Source: Bacteroidota bacterium (lineage in GTDB: Bacteria; Bacteroidota; Bacteroidia; Bacteroidales; UBA932). Taken from it: DNA of 6,720 nt. Every line of letters starts with the position of its first letter. The first letter of the stretch is position 1. The stretch covers positions 1 to 6,720 of the forward strand of contig JAGDMC010000079.1 of NCBI GenBank assembly GCA_017860395.1, written 5' to 3'. The notes beneath the pieces are model-generated. The model saw only the letters and a program-made list of their open reading frames with translations, made no database searches and was not told the DNA's origin. Shown piece by piece: positions 1 through 5,986 of this stretch. Made by a program: the position numbers and the translations under genes.

Positions 1-369
1 AGCAAGGGCATATCTGCCGGAGTAAGCCAGAACAGCTATCGCGGTCTGGTTAAAATACTCCCGAATGCCGAGAACTCAAGAAACCATACTCAGTGTGATT
101 CACTCCTTTTAGGTGACAGATGCGGTGCTCATACTTTTCCATATATTGAAAACGAAAACGAAACAGCAATCCTTGAACACGAGGCTACAACCTCAAAAAT
201 ATCCGAAGATCAGCTCTTTTACTGTCAGCAAAGAGGCATCGGAATGGAAGATGCCGTTGGCCTTATTGTAAACGGATATGCAAAAGAAGTTTTAAATCAG
301 CTTCCGATGGAGTTTGCAGTTGAGGCGCAAAAGCTCCTTCAGGTCACATTGGAAGGAAGTGTAGGTTAA
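1..369 (+). CDS. sufB: Fe-S cluster assembly scaffold SufB, C-terminal 122 residues (5' end outside window)
   Basis: This is the C-terminal end of SufB, the cytoplasmic scaffold subunit that builds nascent Fe-S clusters in the SufBCD complex. The frame is open from base 1 to a TAA at 367-369. The visible 122 residues are the end of the beta-helix core and the C-terminal helical part that contacts SufC. Key residues are in place. A Cys in a TQCDS context (visible residue 32) and the last Glu of an EHEATTS motif (visible residue 61) lie 29 positions apart, the same spacing as E. coli Cys405 and Glu434, which are needed for cluster assembly. The [12 protein letters not shown] stretch is also typical of SufB and separates it from the paralogous SufD. 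The gene is followed 13 bases later by a transporter gene rather than by sufC, which is unusual. The start and any upstream regulatory region are outside the window. Confidence 0.97.
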   Translation, partial: SKGISAGVSQNSYRGLVKILPNAENSRNHTQCDSLLLGDRCGAHTFPYIENENETAILEHEATTSKISEDQLFYCQQRGIGMEDAVGLIVNGYAKEVLNQLPMEFAVEAQKLLQVTLEGSVG

Positions 370-382
370 TCCCTGTCTATAT

Positions 383-1039
383 ATGATTGATAATATTTTT
401 AGTATAAACAACATAATCTTTTCAATAGGAGGCCAGGGCGTAAGTCTTCTGGAGATAATTTCGGTAATCAGCGGCCTCACTTGTGTGTATCTGGCAACGA
501 AAGCAAAAGTTGCAAATTTTTGGGTGGGATACCTCTACAATATTTTGCTCTTTTTCCTTTTCTATCAGAAGGGTCTTTATTCCAGCATGCTTGTACAGCC
601 GGTCTCTTTTGCAATTAATTTTTTCGGCCACTACAGGTGGACACACCCCAGGAGGGAGGAGGAAAACAACAGGCATCAGCTTAAAATATCCCTTCTGTCC
701 ACAGGAAAGAGAGTTTATTTTGTTTTGCAGATAATTGTGCTTGCCGCACTATGGGCAGTTGTTCTTGTTAATCTTGACAACATTTTCCCTTCGGTTTTTG
801 GCGAAGCAAAACGGCCTTTGCTTGACGCATTTGTCACAATGACAATTTTAACTGCACAGTATCTGTCGGCTCAGAAAAAACTTGAATGCTGGGCAGCATG
901 GTTAACGGTTAATGTAACTAACGTTACTTTGTATATTTTAGCAGGGATGGTATTTTTGCCAATGGTGAGTGCCGGATACCTGATCCTTGCGTTTTTTGGT
1001 TACGCAATGTGGCGAAAGCAATGGAAAAACAACAACTAA
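383..1039 (+). CDS. pnuC: PnuC-family membrane transporter (nicotinamide riboside or related vitamin uptake)
   Basis: A 218-residue integral membrane protein of the PnuC family, whose members carry nicotinamide riboside (PnuC), thiamine (PnuT) or riboflavin (PnuX) across the inner membrane by facilitated diffusion, with the substrate trapped by phosphorylation inside. About seven hydrophobic segments can be seen, near residues 22-40, 45-62, 66-86, 112-131, 147-163, 170-190 and 192-210. Family signatures are an early LLEIISVISGL segment, Q72 in a short polar break of a membrane segment, a GHYRW motif at about 82-86, and W170-x2-W173-x3-N177 with N180, matching the conserved Trp/Asn substrate-site region of PnuC. 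Basic loops follow the GHYRW motif and the last helix. The ATG at 383 is the only reasonable start, since the next Met is residue 69; no Shine-Dalgarno site is seen. It lies between sufB and sufC with 13- and 18-base gaps, so it is probably co-expressed with them. The family call is firm, but the substrate cannot be fixed from sequence alone. No kinase gene that would suggest thiamine or riboflavin lies nearby. Confidence 0.85.
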   Translation: MIDNIFSINNIIFSIGGQGVSLLEIISVISGLTCVYLATKAKVANFWVGYLYNILLFFLFYQKGLYSSMLVQPVSFAINFFGHYRWTHPRREEENNRHQLKISLLSTGKRVYFVLQIIVLAALWAVVLVNLDNIFPSVFGEAKRPLLDAFVTMTILTAQYLSAQKKLECWAAWLTVNVTNVTLYILAGMVFLPMVSAGYLILAFFGYAMWRKQWKNNN

Positions 1040-1057
1040 CAGAAAACATTTAATTAT

Positions 1058-1801
1058 ATGTTAATTATAAAAGGTTTACACGCATCTATAGATGGCAAGG
1101 AAATTTTGAAAGGGATTGATATGTCTGTCAAAGCTGGTGAAGTGCATGCAATTATGGGCCCCAACGGATCCGGAAAGAGCACCCTCTCTTCGGTACTTGC
1201 CGGACGCGAAACTTTTGAAGTTACGGCGGGAGAGGTAAATTACAAAGGAATGAATCTACTGGAAATGGCACCCGAAGATCGTGCCAGAAACGGTATATTC
1301 CTTGGTTTTCAGTATCCTGTGGAAATACCGGGAGTGAGCAATGTGAATTTTATGAAAACCGCCATAAACGAACAGCGCAAATATAAGAACCTGCCGCCAC
1401 TAACTGCTGCCGAGTTCCTTAAACTGATGAGAGAGAAAATGGCTGTTGTGGAGATGGATAATTCATTCTCCAGCCGTGGAGTAAATGTTGGATTTTCCGG
1501 AGGGGAGAAAAAACGCAATGAGATTTTCCAGATGGCAATGCTGGAACCAAGTCTCGCAATACTGGACGAGACAGACAGCGGGCTTGATGTTGATGCGCTG
1601 AGAATTGTTGCCGCAGGAGTGAACAAACTTAAAAAACCCGACAACGCATTTATTGTAATTACACACTACCAAAGATTGCTCGACTATATAATTCCGGATG
1701 TCGTACATGTTCTTTACAATGGCAAAATTATAAAAACAGCAGGCAAGGAACTTGCTCTGGAAGTGGAAAACAAAGGATATGACTGGCTCATTAATCCGTA
1801 A
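1058..1801 (+). CDS. sufC: Fe-S cluster assembly ATPase SufC
   Basis: SufC is the soluble ABC-type ATPase of the SufBCD complex. Its ATP-driven dimerisation rearranges SufB and SufD to expose the cluster assembly site. The 247-residue length matches the family (about 248 in E. coli), and all nucleotide-binding elements are present: Walker A GPNGSGKST at 34-42, Q-loop Gln85 in GFQYPVEIPG, the SufC-style signature FSGGEKKRNE from 146, Walker B ending in D170 with catalytic E171, the D-loop SGLD at 174-177, and the H-loop His203 in ITHYQRLL. The FSGGEKKRNE and ITHYQRLLDYI stretches are diagnostic of SufC rather than a transporter ATPase. There are no membrane segments. The start is preceded by an A/T-rich stretch without a Shine-Dalgarno site. 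It sits 18 bases after the transporter gene and 3 bases before sufD, which suggests tight co-translation with sufD. Confidence 0.98.
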   Translation: MLIIKGLHASIDGKEILKGIDMSVKAGEVHAIMGPNGSGKSTLSSVLAGRETFEVTAGEVNYKGMNLLEMAPEDRARNGIFLGFQYPVEIPGVSNVNFMKTAINEQRKYKNLPPLTAAEFLKLMREKMAVVEMDNSFSSRGVNVGFSGGEKKRNEIFQMAMLEPSLAILDETDSGLDVDALRIVAAGVNKLKKPDNAFIVITHYQRLLDYIIPDVVHVLYNGKIIKTAGKELALEVENKGYDWLINP

Positions 1802-1804
1802 GTT

Positions 1805-2845
1805 ATGGTAAAAAAATACACATATACGCCGGATATCCCGGAAGTGTTCAGATGCAGGGTGCCTCTGCCGGAAACGCATCAGGCTTTTGTAATGAACGGC
1901 ATACTGAGGGAAGATGTGGAAAATGAGGAGGGGCTTACCATTGTTTCAAACGGAGACTCGGGATTTGTTCTTTCCGTTGCTCCTGGAGCACACATACCGA
2001 AAAACACGCAGATAATAGGAGTTAGAGACGCTTCAAATACAGAACCGGTGTCGTTTGTAAATGAACTGAATTTCGGACAAAACTCAGAATCGTCAATTCT
2101 GCTTTGTACGCATACTCTTTCAATGGATGAATTCAACACCGAATCCGGAATCAATATTGAGTTGGAAAGCAATGCAAGTGTGAATATAGTAGTAATGCAA
2201 AATGAGCATAACAAATCTTCCCATAAGGTCAATTTCAATATTACACAAAAGAGCGGATCCTATTTGCGGATGAATATTGTAACTCTTCACGGAGGAGCAA
2301 TTGAAAACACCATAAACGCGAAACTTACTGAAGAAAACGCAAGGTGCGAGCTTAACGGAATCTATCTGGTAGACGGAAAGCAGGAGATAAGAACTTCTAT
2401 AAACATGCAGCATTTAGTTCCCCGCTGTCACTCAAGTCAGCTCTTCAAGGGAATTCTCGATAACGAGTCAAAAGCTTTCTTTTCAGGAAAAATAATCGTT
2501 TCGAAAGATGCTCAGAAAACAGAGGCATATCAGGCAAACCATAATCTGCTTTTATCCCGTCAGGCAAAAGTATACGCACAGCCTCAGCTGGAAATATATG
2601 CCGACGATGTAAAGTGCTCCCATGGTGCTACCAGCGGAAGGCTTGACGATAATGCATTATTCTATATGAGATCCAGAGGCATTGGTGCAAAAGAGGCAAA
2701 ACTGCTGCAGCAAATTGCTTTCGTGTACGATGTTCTTGAAAAAATAAACAATGAACAGCTCCAGAAAAGGCTCCAGGATCTGGTTGAGAGCCGCCTGAGA
2801 GGAGAGTTCAGCCACTGCTCGAATTGCAGTTTAAACTGTTGTTAA
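1805..2845 (+). CDS. sufD: Fe-S cluster assembly protein SufD, compact form with Cys-rich C-terminus
   Basis: SufD pairs with SufB on a SufC dimer to form the cytoplasmic Fe-S scaffold, and it is also linked to iron acquisition. The beta-helix core and C-terminal helices are clearly SufD: a QPQLEIYADDVKCSHGAT motif around 259-275 contains C271 and H273, equivalent to E. coli C358 and H360. It is followed by LDDNALFYMRSRGI and an LRGEF segment near the end. At 346 residues the protein is much shorter than typical SufD (about 420-450). It begins directly at the conserved K-Y-T-Y-T motif that normally follows an N-terminal helical region. The usual segment with a leucine-glycine turn and an F-x-x-L-N-x-A motif before the beta-helix is also missing or shrunk. 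The ATG at 1805 lies 3 bases after the sufC stop, so there is no room for a longer N-terminus in this transcript arrangement. The protein ends with C338, C341, C345 and C346, a possible metal or cluster ligand set. No frameshift is apparent. Confidence 0.95.
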   Translation: MVKKYTYTPDIPEVFRCRVPLPETHQAFVMNGILREDVENEEGLTIVSNGDSGFVLSVAPGAHIPKNTQIIGVRDASNTEPVSFVNELNFGQNSESSILLCTHTLSMDEFNTESGINIELESNASVNIVVMQNEHNKSSHKVNFNITQKSGSYLRMNIVTLHGGAIENTINAKLTEENARCELNGIYLVDGKQEIRTSINMQHLVPRCHSSQLFKGILDNESKAFFSGKIIVSKDAQKTEAYQANHNLLLSRQAKVYAQPQLEIYADDVKCSHGATSGRLDDNALFYMRSRGIGAKEAKLLQQIAFVYDVLEKINNEQLQKRLQDLVESRLRGEFSHCSNCSLNCC

Positions 2846-2863
2846 ACATTAATAACTATTAAA

Positions 2864-3307
2864 ATGAAAAAAACAGTATTTTTAATTTTTTCTCTTTTTA
2901 TGCTTTTAAGCATATCATCTTTTGCCCAGATTGGCAAGATTACAGGAAAATGGTATACAATAGACGAGGACGGCAACAAGAAATCACTTGTAAATATTTA
3001 CAAAACTCCGGCCGGAACTTATGAGGGTGTAATAGAAAAATTACTCACAGGCGATACAAACCGCAAATGTGTTAACTGTACAGGTGAGAAAAAGGACAAG
3101 AGAATAGCAGGAATGATTGTCGTAACAGACATGAAAGAGAATGAGTTAAAGCTAAGCGGCGGAAAAATACTCGACCCTGCAAACGGCAAAGTGTATAACT
3201 GCACTATGAGTTTTGATTCTAAAACAGGGAAGTTAAAGGTTCGCGGATCCCTGGATAAATCGGGACTAATCGGGAGAAATCAGGCCTGGGTAAGGGCTGA
3301 AAACTAA
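2864..3307 (+). CDS. Secreted DUF2147-domain protein
   Basis: A 147-residue protein with an N-terminal signal peptide: a Lys-Lys start, a hydrophobic core at about 4-19, and a likely signal peptidase I cut after SFA at residue 21. The mature part (about 27-144) matches the DUF2147 family, small lipocalin-like proteins of unknown function in the envelope of Bacteroidota and Proteobacteria. Typical features are the opening GKWYTIDEDG, a KTPAGTYEGVIEKL strand pair, C69-x2-C72, a KDKRIAGM motif, GGKILDPANGKVYNC around 99-113, and a closing GRNQAWVR. The paired cysteines may form a disulfide or bind a ligand in the periplasm; that is inference. There is no lipobox cysteine, so it is not predicted to be a lipoprotein. 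It follows sufD by 18 bases, so read-through from the suf operon is likely, although a secreted protein has no obvious place in cytoplasmic cluster assembly. The family call is good; the biochemical role is unknown. Confidence 0.88.
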   Translation: MKKTVFLIFSLFMLLSISSFAQIGKITGKWYTIDEDGNKKSLVNIYKTPAGTYEGVIEKLLTGDTNRKCVNCTGEKKDKRIAGMIVVTDMKENELKLSGGKILDPANGKVYNCTMSFDSKTGKLKVRGSLDKSGLIGRNQAWVRAEN

Positions 3308-3372
3308 AAACCTATAGCACGGGCTCCTATCGAGGGTGTTGATAATTCTGTTTATAAATAAGTAAGATTTTA

Positions 3373-3404
3373 TCTGCCTTATCCCCCTATTTAATTTATT
3401 TTTG
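3373..3404 (+). promoter_or_regulatory. Candidate Bacteroidota-type promoter for nrdJ-ispE
   Basis: A TATTTTTG at 3397-3404 fits the Bacteroidota housekeeping -7 consensus TAnnTTTG exactly. A TCTG at 3373-3376, one base off the TTTG -33 element, lies 20 bases upstream, within the usual 19-21 spacing. Transcription would start near 3409-3412 and give a leader of about 50 bases before the reductase start codon. The match was made by eye in an A/T-rich spacer, where chance hits are possible. Confidence 0.45.
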
Positions 3405-3412
3405 TCAAAGTC

Positions 3413-3440
3413 GACGGAGGAATCCTTCGGCTTTTTCTTT
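3413..3440 (+). terminator. Short hairpin with T-run: suf operon terminator or nrdJ leader hairpin
   Basis: CGGAGG (3415-3420) pairs with CCTTCG (3424-3429), with one G-T wobble, around a 3-base loop. G3413-C3431 can add a pair beyond an A-G mismatch. TTTTTCTTT follows at 3432-3440, giving the look of a weak intrinsic terminator about 105 bases after the DUF2147 stop. It is also just downstream of the candidate promoter, so it would sit at the very 5' end of the reductase transcript. It could therefore terminate the upstream operon, attenuate the downstream one, or stabilise the leader. The stem is only six pairs, so the call is tentative. Confidence 0.4.
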
Positions 3441-3463
3441 CGGATTTTAACAACAACAGACTT

Positions 3464-5986
3464 ATGAAGACTTATACCTACGAAGAGGCAATGGCCGCCA
3501 GCCTTGATTATTTTGAGGGAGATGATTTAGCTGCATCCGTATGGATCAACAAGTACGCAATGAAAGACTCATTCGGCAACTTGTTCGAGCGCTCTCCTGA
3601 GGATATGCACCGAAGGCTTGCAGGTGAATTTGCCAGAATTGAAGAGAGGTATCCCAATCCAATGTCTGCTGATGAGATATATGAGTTGCTCAAAGGGTTC
3701 AATTATATTGTTCCTCAGGGCGGGCCAATGACAGGAATAGGCAATAATTATCAGATTGCCTCTTTGTCAAATTGCTTTGTAATAGGCCATAAAAAACCGG
3801 CAGATTCCTACGGAGGAATTATGCGCCTGGACGAAGAACAGGTTCAGCTTATGAAACGCAGAGGTGGTGTAGGACACGATCTTTCGCACATAAGACCTGC
3901 AGGGAGCCCTGTTTTAAACAGCGCTCTTACTTCTACAGGAGTTGTCCCATTCATGGAGCGCTACTCAAACTCTACAAGAGAGGTTGCGCAGGACGGGCGA
4001 CGCGGAGCACTGATGTTATCTATCTCAATCAAGCACCCGGATTCGGAGAACTTTATCGATGCCAAACTTGAACAGGGCAAGGTTACCGGAGCCAATGTCT
4101 CGGTAAAAATTGATGATGAATTTATGCGTGCCGCATTGCATGGAAAAACATACAGGCAGCAGTATCCTGTAGACGCAGAAAACCCTAAAGTGGTTAAGGA
4201 AATAGACGCCAATAAATTATGGAAGAAAATTATCTATAACGCATGGCGCTCGGCAGAACCAGGGGTACTATTCTGGGACACAATTATCCGTGAGTCAATA
4301 CCTGACTGTTATGCCGACCTCGGTTACAAAACAGTGAGTACTAACCCTTGCGGCGAAATACCTTTATGCCCGTATGACTCTTGCCGCCTTATGGCTGTGA
4401 ACCTTTATTCATACGTAGACAACCCGTTTACCGTTAATGCGAAGTTCAACATGGAGCTGTTTAAGGATCATGCAAGAAAGGCAATGCGCCTTATGGATGA
4501 CCTTATTGATCTTGAAATGGAGAAAATAGAGTCTATTATTGCAAAAATTGCAGCGGACCCCGAAGATGAAGAGGTAAAACTTGCAGAACTCAATCTTTGG
4601 AACAAGATTAAAAGCAAAACACTTGGAGGAAGAAGAACCGGTCTTGGCATTACTGCCGAGGGAGACATGCTTGCTGCTTTGGGACTCATTTACGGGACAG
4701 ATAAGGCACTGGAATTTGCGGTTGAAGTGCAAAAAACCCTTGCGTTGGAAGCATACAGGTCTTCGGCAATTATGGCAGAAGAGAGAGGAGCGTTCCCTAT
4801 TTTTGATGCAGCAAGGGAAGCTAACAATCCGATGATTAACAGAATACGCAAGGCAGACGAGGATTTGTTCGAGAAGATGCAGCGCTTTGGACGGAGAAAC
4901 ATTTCACTTCTTACAATAGCACCTACCGGAACGACAAGTCTCATGACCCAAACCACATCCGGAATTGAACCTGTGTTCCTTCCTGTATACAAAAGAAGGA
5001 AAAAGGTAAATCCAAACGATAAAAATGTCACCATAAACTATAAGGACGATGTGGGAGATGTGTGGGAAGAGTATTATGTGTTCCACCATAAATTCCTGAC
5101 ATGGTGCATTGTGAATGGTCACAAGAAAGAAGAGGTAATGAAGCTTAATCCCGAGCAGATAGACGATCTTGTAAGACAATCGCCCTACTATAAAGCTACA
5201 TCAAATGATATAGACTGGCTGGCAAAGGTTAAGATGCAGGGTAAAATGCAAAAATGGGTGGACCATTCTATAAGCGTGACTGTAAACCTTCCTAATGATG
5301 CAACCGAAGACCTTGTTGCCGATGTGTATAAAACTGCATGGGAGAGCGGATGCAAAGGCGTGACTGTGTACCGTGACGGTTCAAGGTCGGGTGTCCTGGT
5401 TTCTGCAAAAGACGGAGACTCAAAGACACCTGCTCTCAAGAAAAGAGTTCGCCCGGATTCGCTTGAGGCCGAAGTTATACGTTTCAAAAACGGTGCAGAA
5501 CAATGGATTGCATTGGTTGGCCTTTTAAATAACCAGCCATACGAGATATTCACGGGTCTCATTGACGAGGATACCCGCAGTATTCCAAAATCGGTAACAA
5601 TGGGTTTCATTGTAAAAGAGAAGAATGAGGCCGGTAATAGCAGATACGATTTTCAGTTTGTTGACAGATATGGTTACAAAAATACAATTGGCGGGATTTC
5701 GCATATGTTCAACAAGGAGTACTGGAACTATGCCAAGCTTATTTCCGGGGTGCTCAGGAACGGAATGCCAATAACAGATGTTGTAAACCTTATTGCAGGT
5801 CTTCAACTGGACAATGAAGCAATCAACAACTGGAAAAATGGAGTAGAGAGGGCTCTCAAGAGATACATCCCGGATGGAACAATAGACGACTCAGGCAGGA
5901 AATGCGAAAAATGTAATTCTCACGAGCTCGTATATCAGGAGGGATGCCTCACTTGCAAGGCCTGCGGATATTCTAAATGCGGATAA
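3464..5986 (+). CDS. nrdJ: Adenosylcobalamin-dependent (class II) ribonucleotide reductase
   Basis: This enzyme makes deoxyribonucleotides from ribonucleotides using coenzyme B12 to generate the thiyl radical, so it works with or without oxygen and needs no radical-generating partner subunit. It has 840 residues. The N-terminal helical part (about 5-60) leads straight into the ten-stranded barrel; there is no ATP-cone. N294, C296 (radical Cys) and E298 form the NPCGE active-site motif. C104 in LSNCFV and C307 are the redox pair, with C296 and C307 eleven positions apart as in Thermotoga NrdJ. Nucleotide-site loops are suggested by RRGGVGHD (132-139) and DGRRGALML (177-185). IAPTGTTS at 485-492 is the conserved phosphate-binding stretch. 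Residues of about 663-785 resemble the C-terminal domain common to this subclass. The end is cysteine-rich: C814, C817, C828, C831, C834 and C839, a zinc-ribbon-like module whose last cysteines probably re-reduce the active site. The start ATG follows an A-rich stretch with no Shine-Dalgarno site. The stop touches the ispE start codon. Confidence 0.97.
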   Translation: MKTYTYEEAMAASLDYFEGDDLAASVWINKYAMKDSFGNLFERSPEDMHRRLAGEFARIEERYPNPMSADEIYELLKGFNYIVPQGGPMTGIGNNYQIASLSNCFVIGHKKPADSYGGIMRLDEEQVQLMKRRGGVGHDLSHIRPAGSPVLNSALTSTGVVPFMERYSNSTREVAQDGRRGALMLSISIKHPDSENFIDAKLEQGKVTGANVSVKIDDEFMRAALHGKTYRQQYPVDAENPKVVKEIDANKLWKKIIYNAWRSAEPGVLFWDTIIRESIPDCYADLGYKTVSTNPCGEIPLCPYDSCRLMAVNLYSYVDNPFTVNAKFNMELFKDHARKAMRLMDDLIDLEMEKIESIIAKIAADPEDEEVKLAELNLWNKIKSKTLGGRRTGLGITAEGDMLAALGLIYGTDKALEFAVEVQKTLALEAYRSSAIMAEERGAFPIFDAAREANNPMINRIRKADEDLFEKMQRFGRRNISLLTIAPTGTTSLMTQTTSGIEPVFLPVYKRRKKVNPNDKNVTINYKDDVGDVWEEYYVFHHKFLTWCIVNGHKKEEVMKLNPEQIDDLVRQSPYYKATSNDIDWLAKVKMQGKMQKWVDHSISVTVNLPNDATEDLVADVYKTAWESGCKGVTVYRDGSRSGVLVSAKDGDSKTPALKKRVRPDSLEAEVIRFKNGAEQWIALVGLLNNQPYEIFTGLIDEDTRSIPKSVTMGFIVKEKNEAGNSRYDFQFVDRYGYKNTIGGISHMFNKEYWNYAKLISGVLRNGMPITDVVNLIAGLQLDNEAINNWKNGVERALKRYIPDGTIDDSGRKCEKCNSHELVYQEGCLTCKACGYSKCG

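Noticed and set aside
370..382. TPP or other riboswitch ahead of the PnuC-family gene
   Set aside because: Only 13 bases separate it from the sufB stop, too little for a riboswitch; the upstream bases are well-conserved sufB coding sequence.
1463..1879. Open frame on the - strand within sufC/sufD
   Set aside because: It lies entirely opposite strongly conserved coding sequence and its translation resembles no family I know. The same holds for the other - strand frames opposite sufD, nrdJ and the transporter gene.
1165..3250. Repeated GGATCC sites near 1167, 2257 and 3245
   Set aside because: They fall in coding sequence with different reading contexts, and three copies of a six-base palindrome in this length are not a repeat family.
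3318..3338. Hairpin just after the DUF2147 stop (CTC 3324-3326 with GAG 3332-3334)
   Set aside because: The stem is only three continuous pairs, with mismatches beyond it and no T-run, so it is not a credible terminator.
3308..3463. Possible cobalamin riboswitch ahead of the B12-dependent reductase gene
   Set aside because: The spacer is only 156 bases, contains a likely promoter part-way through, and shows no B12-box-like conserved core. A cobalamin riboswitch needs roughly 200 bases.
3308..3463. NrdR-box operators controlling nrdJ
   Set aside because: I looked for paired palindromes of the ACAC-type NrdR consensus near the promoter and saw none.
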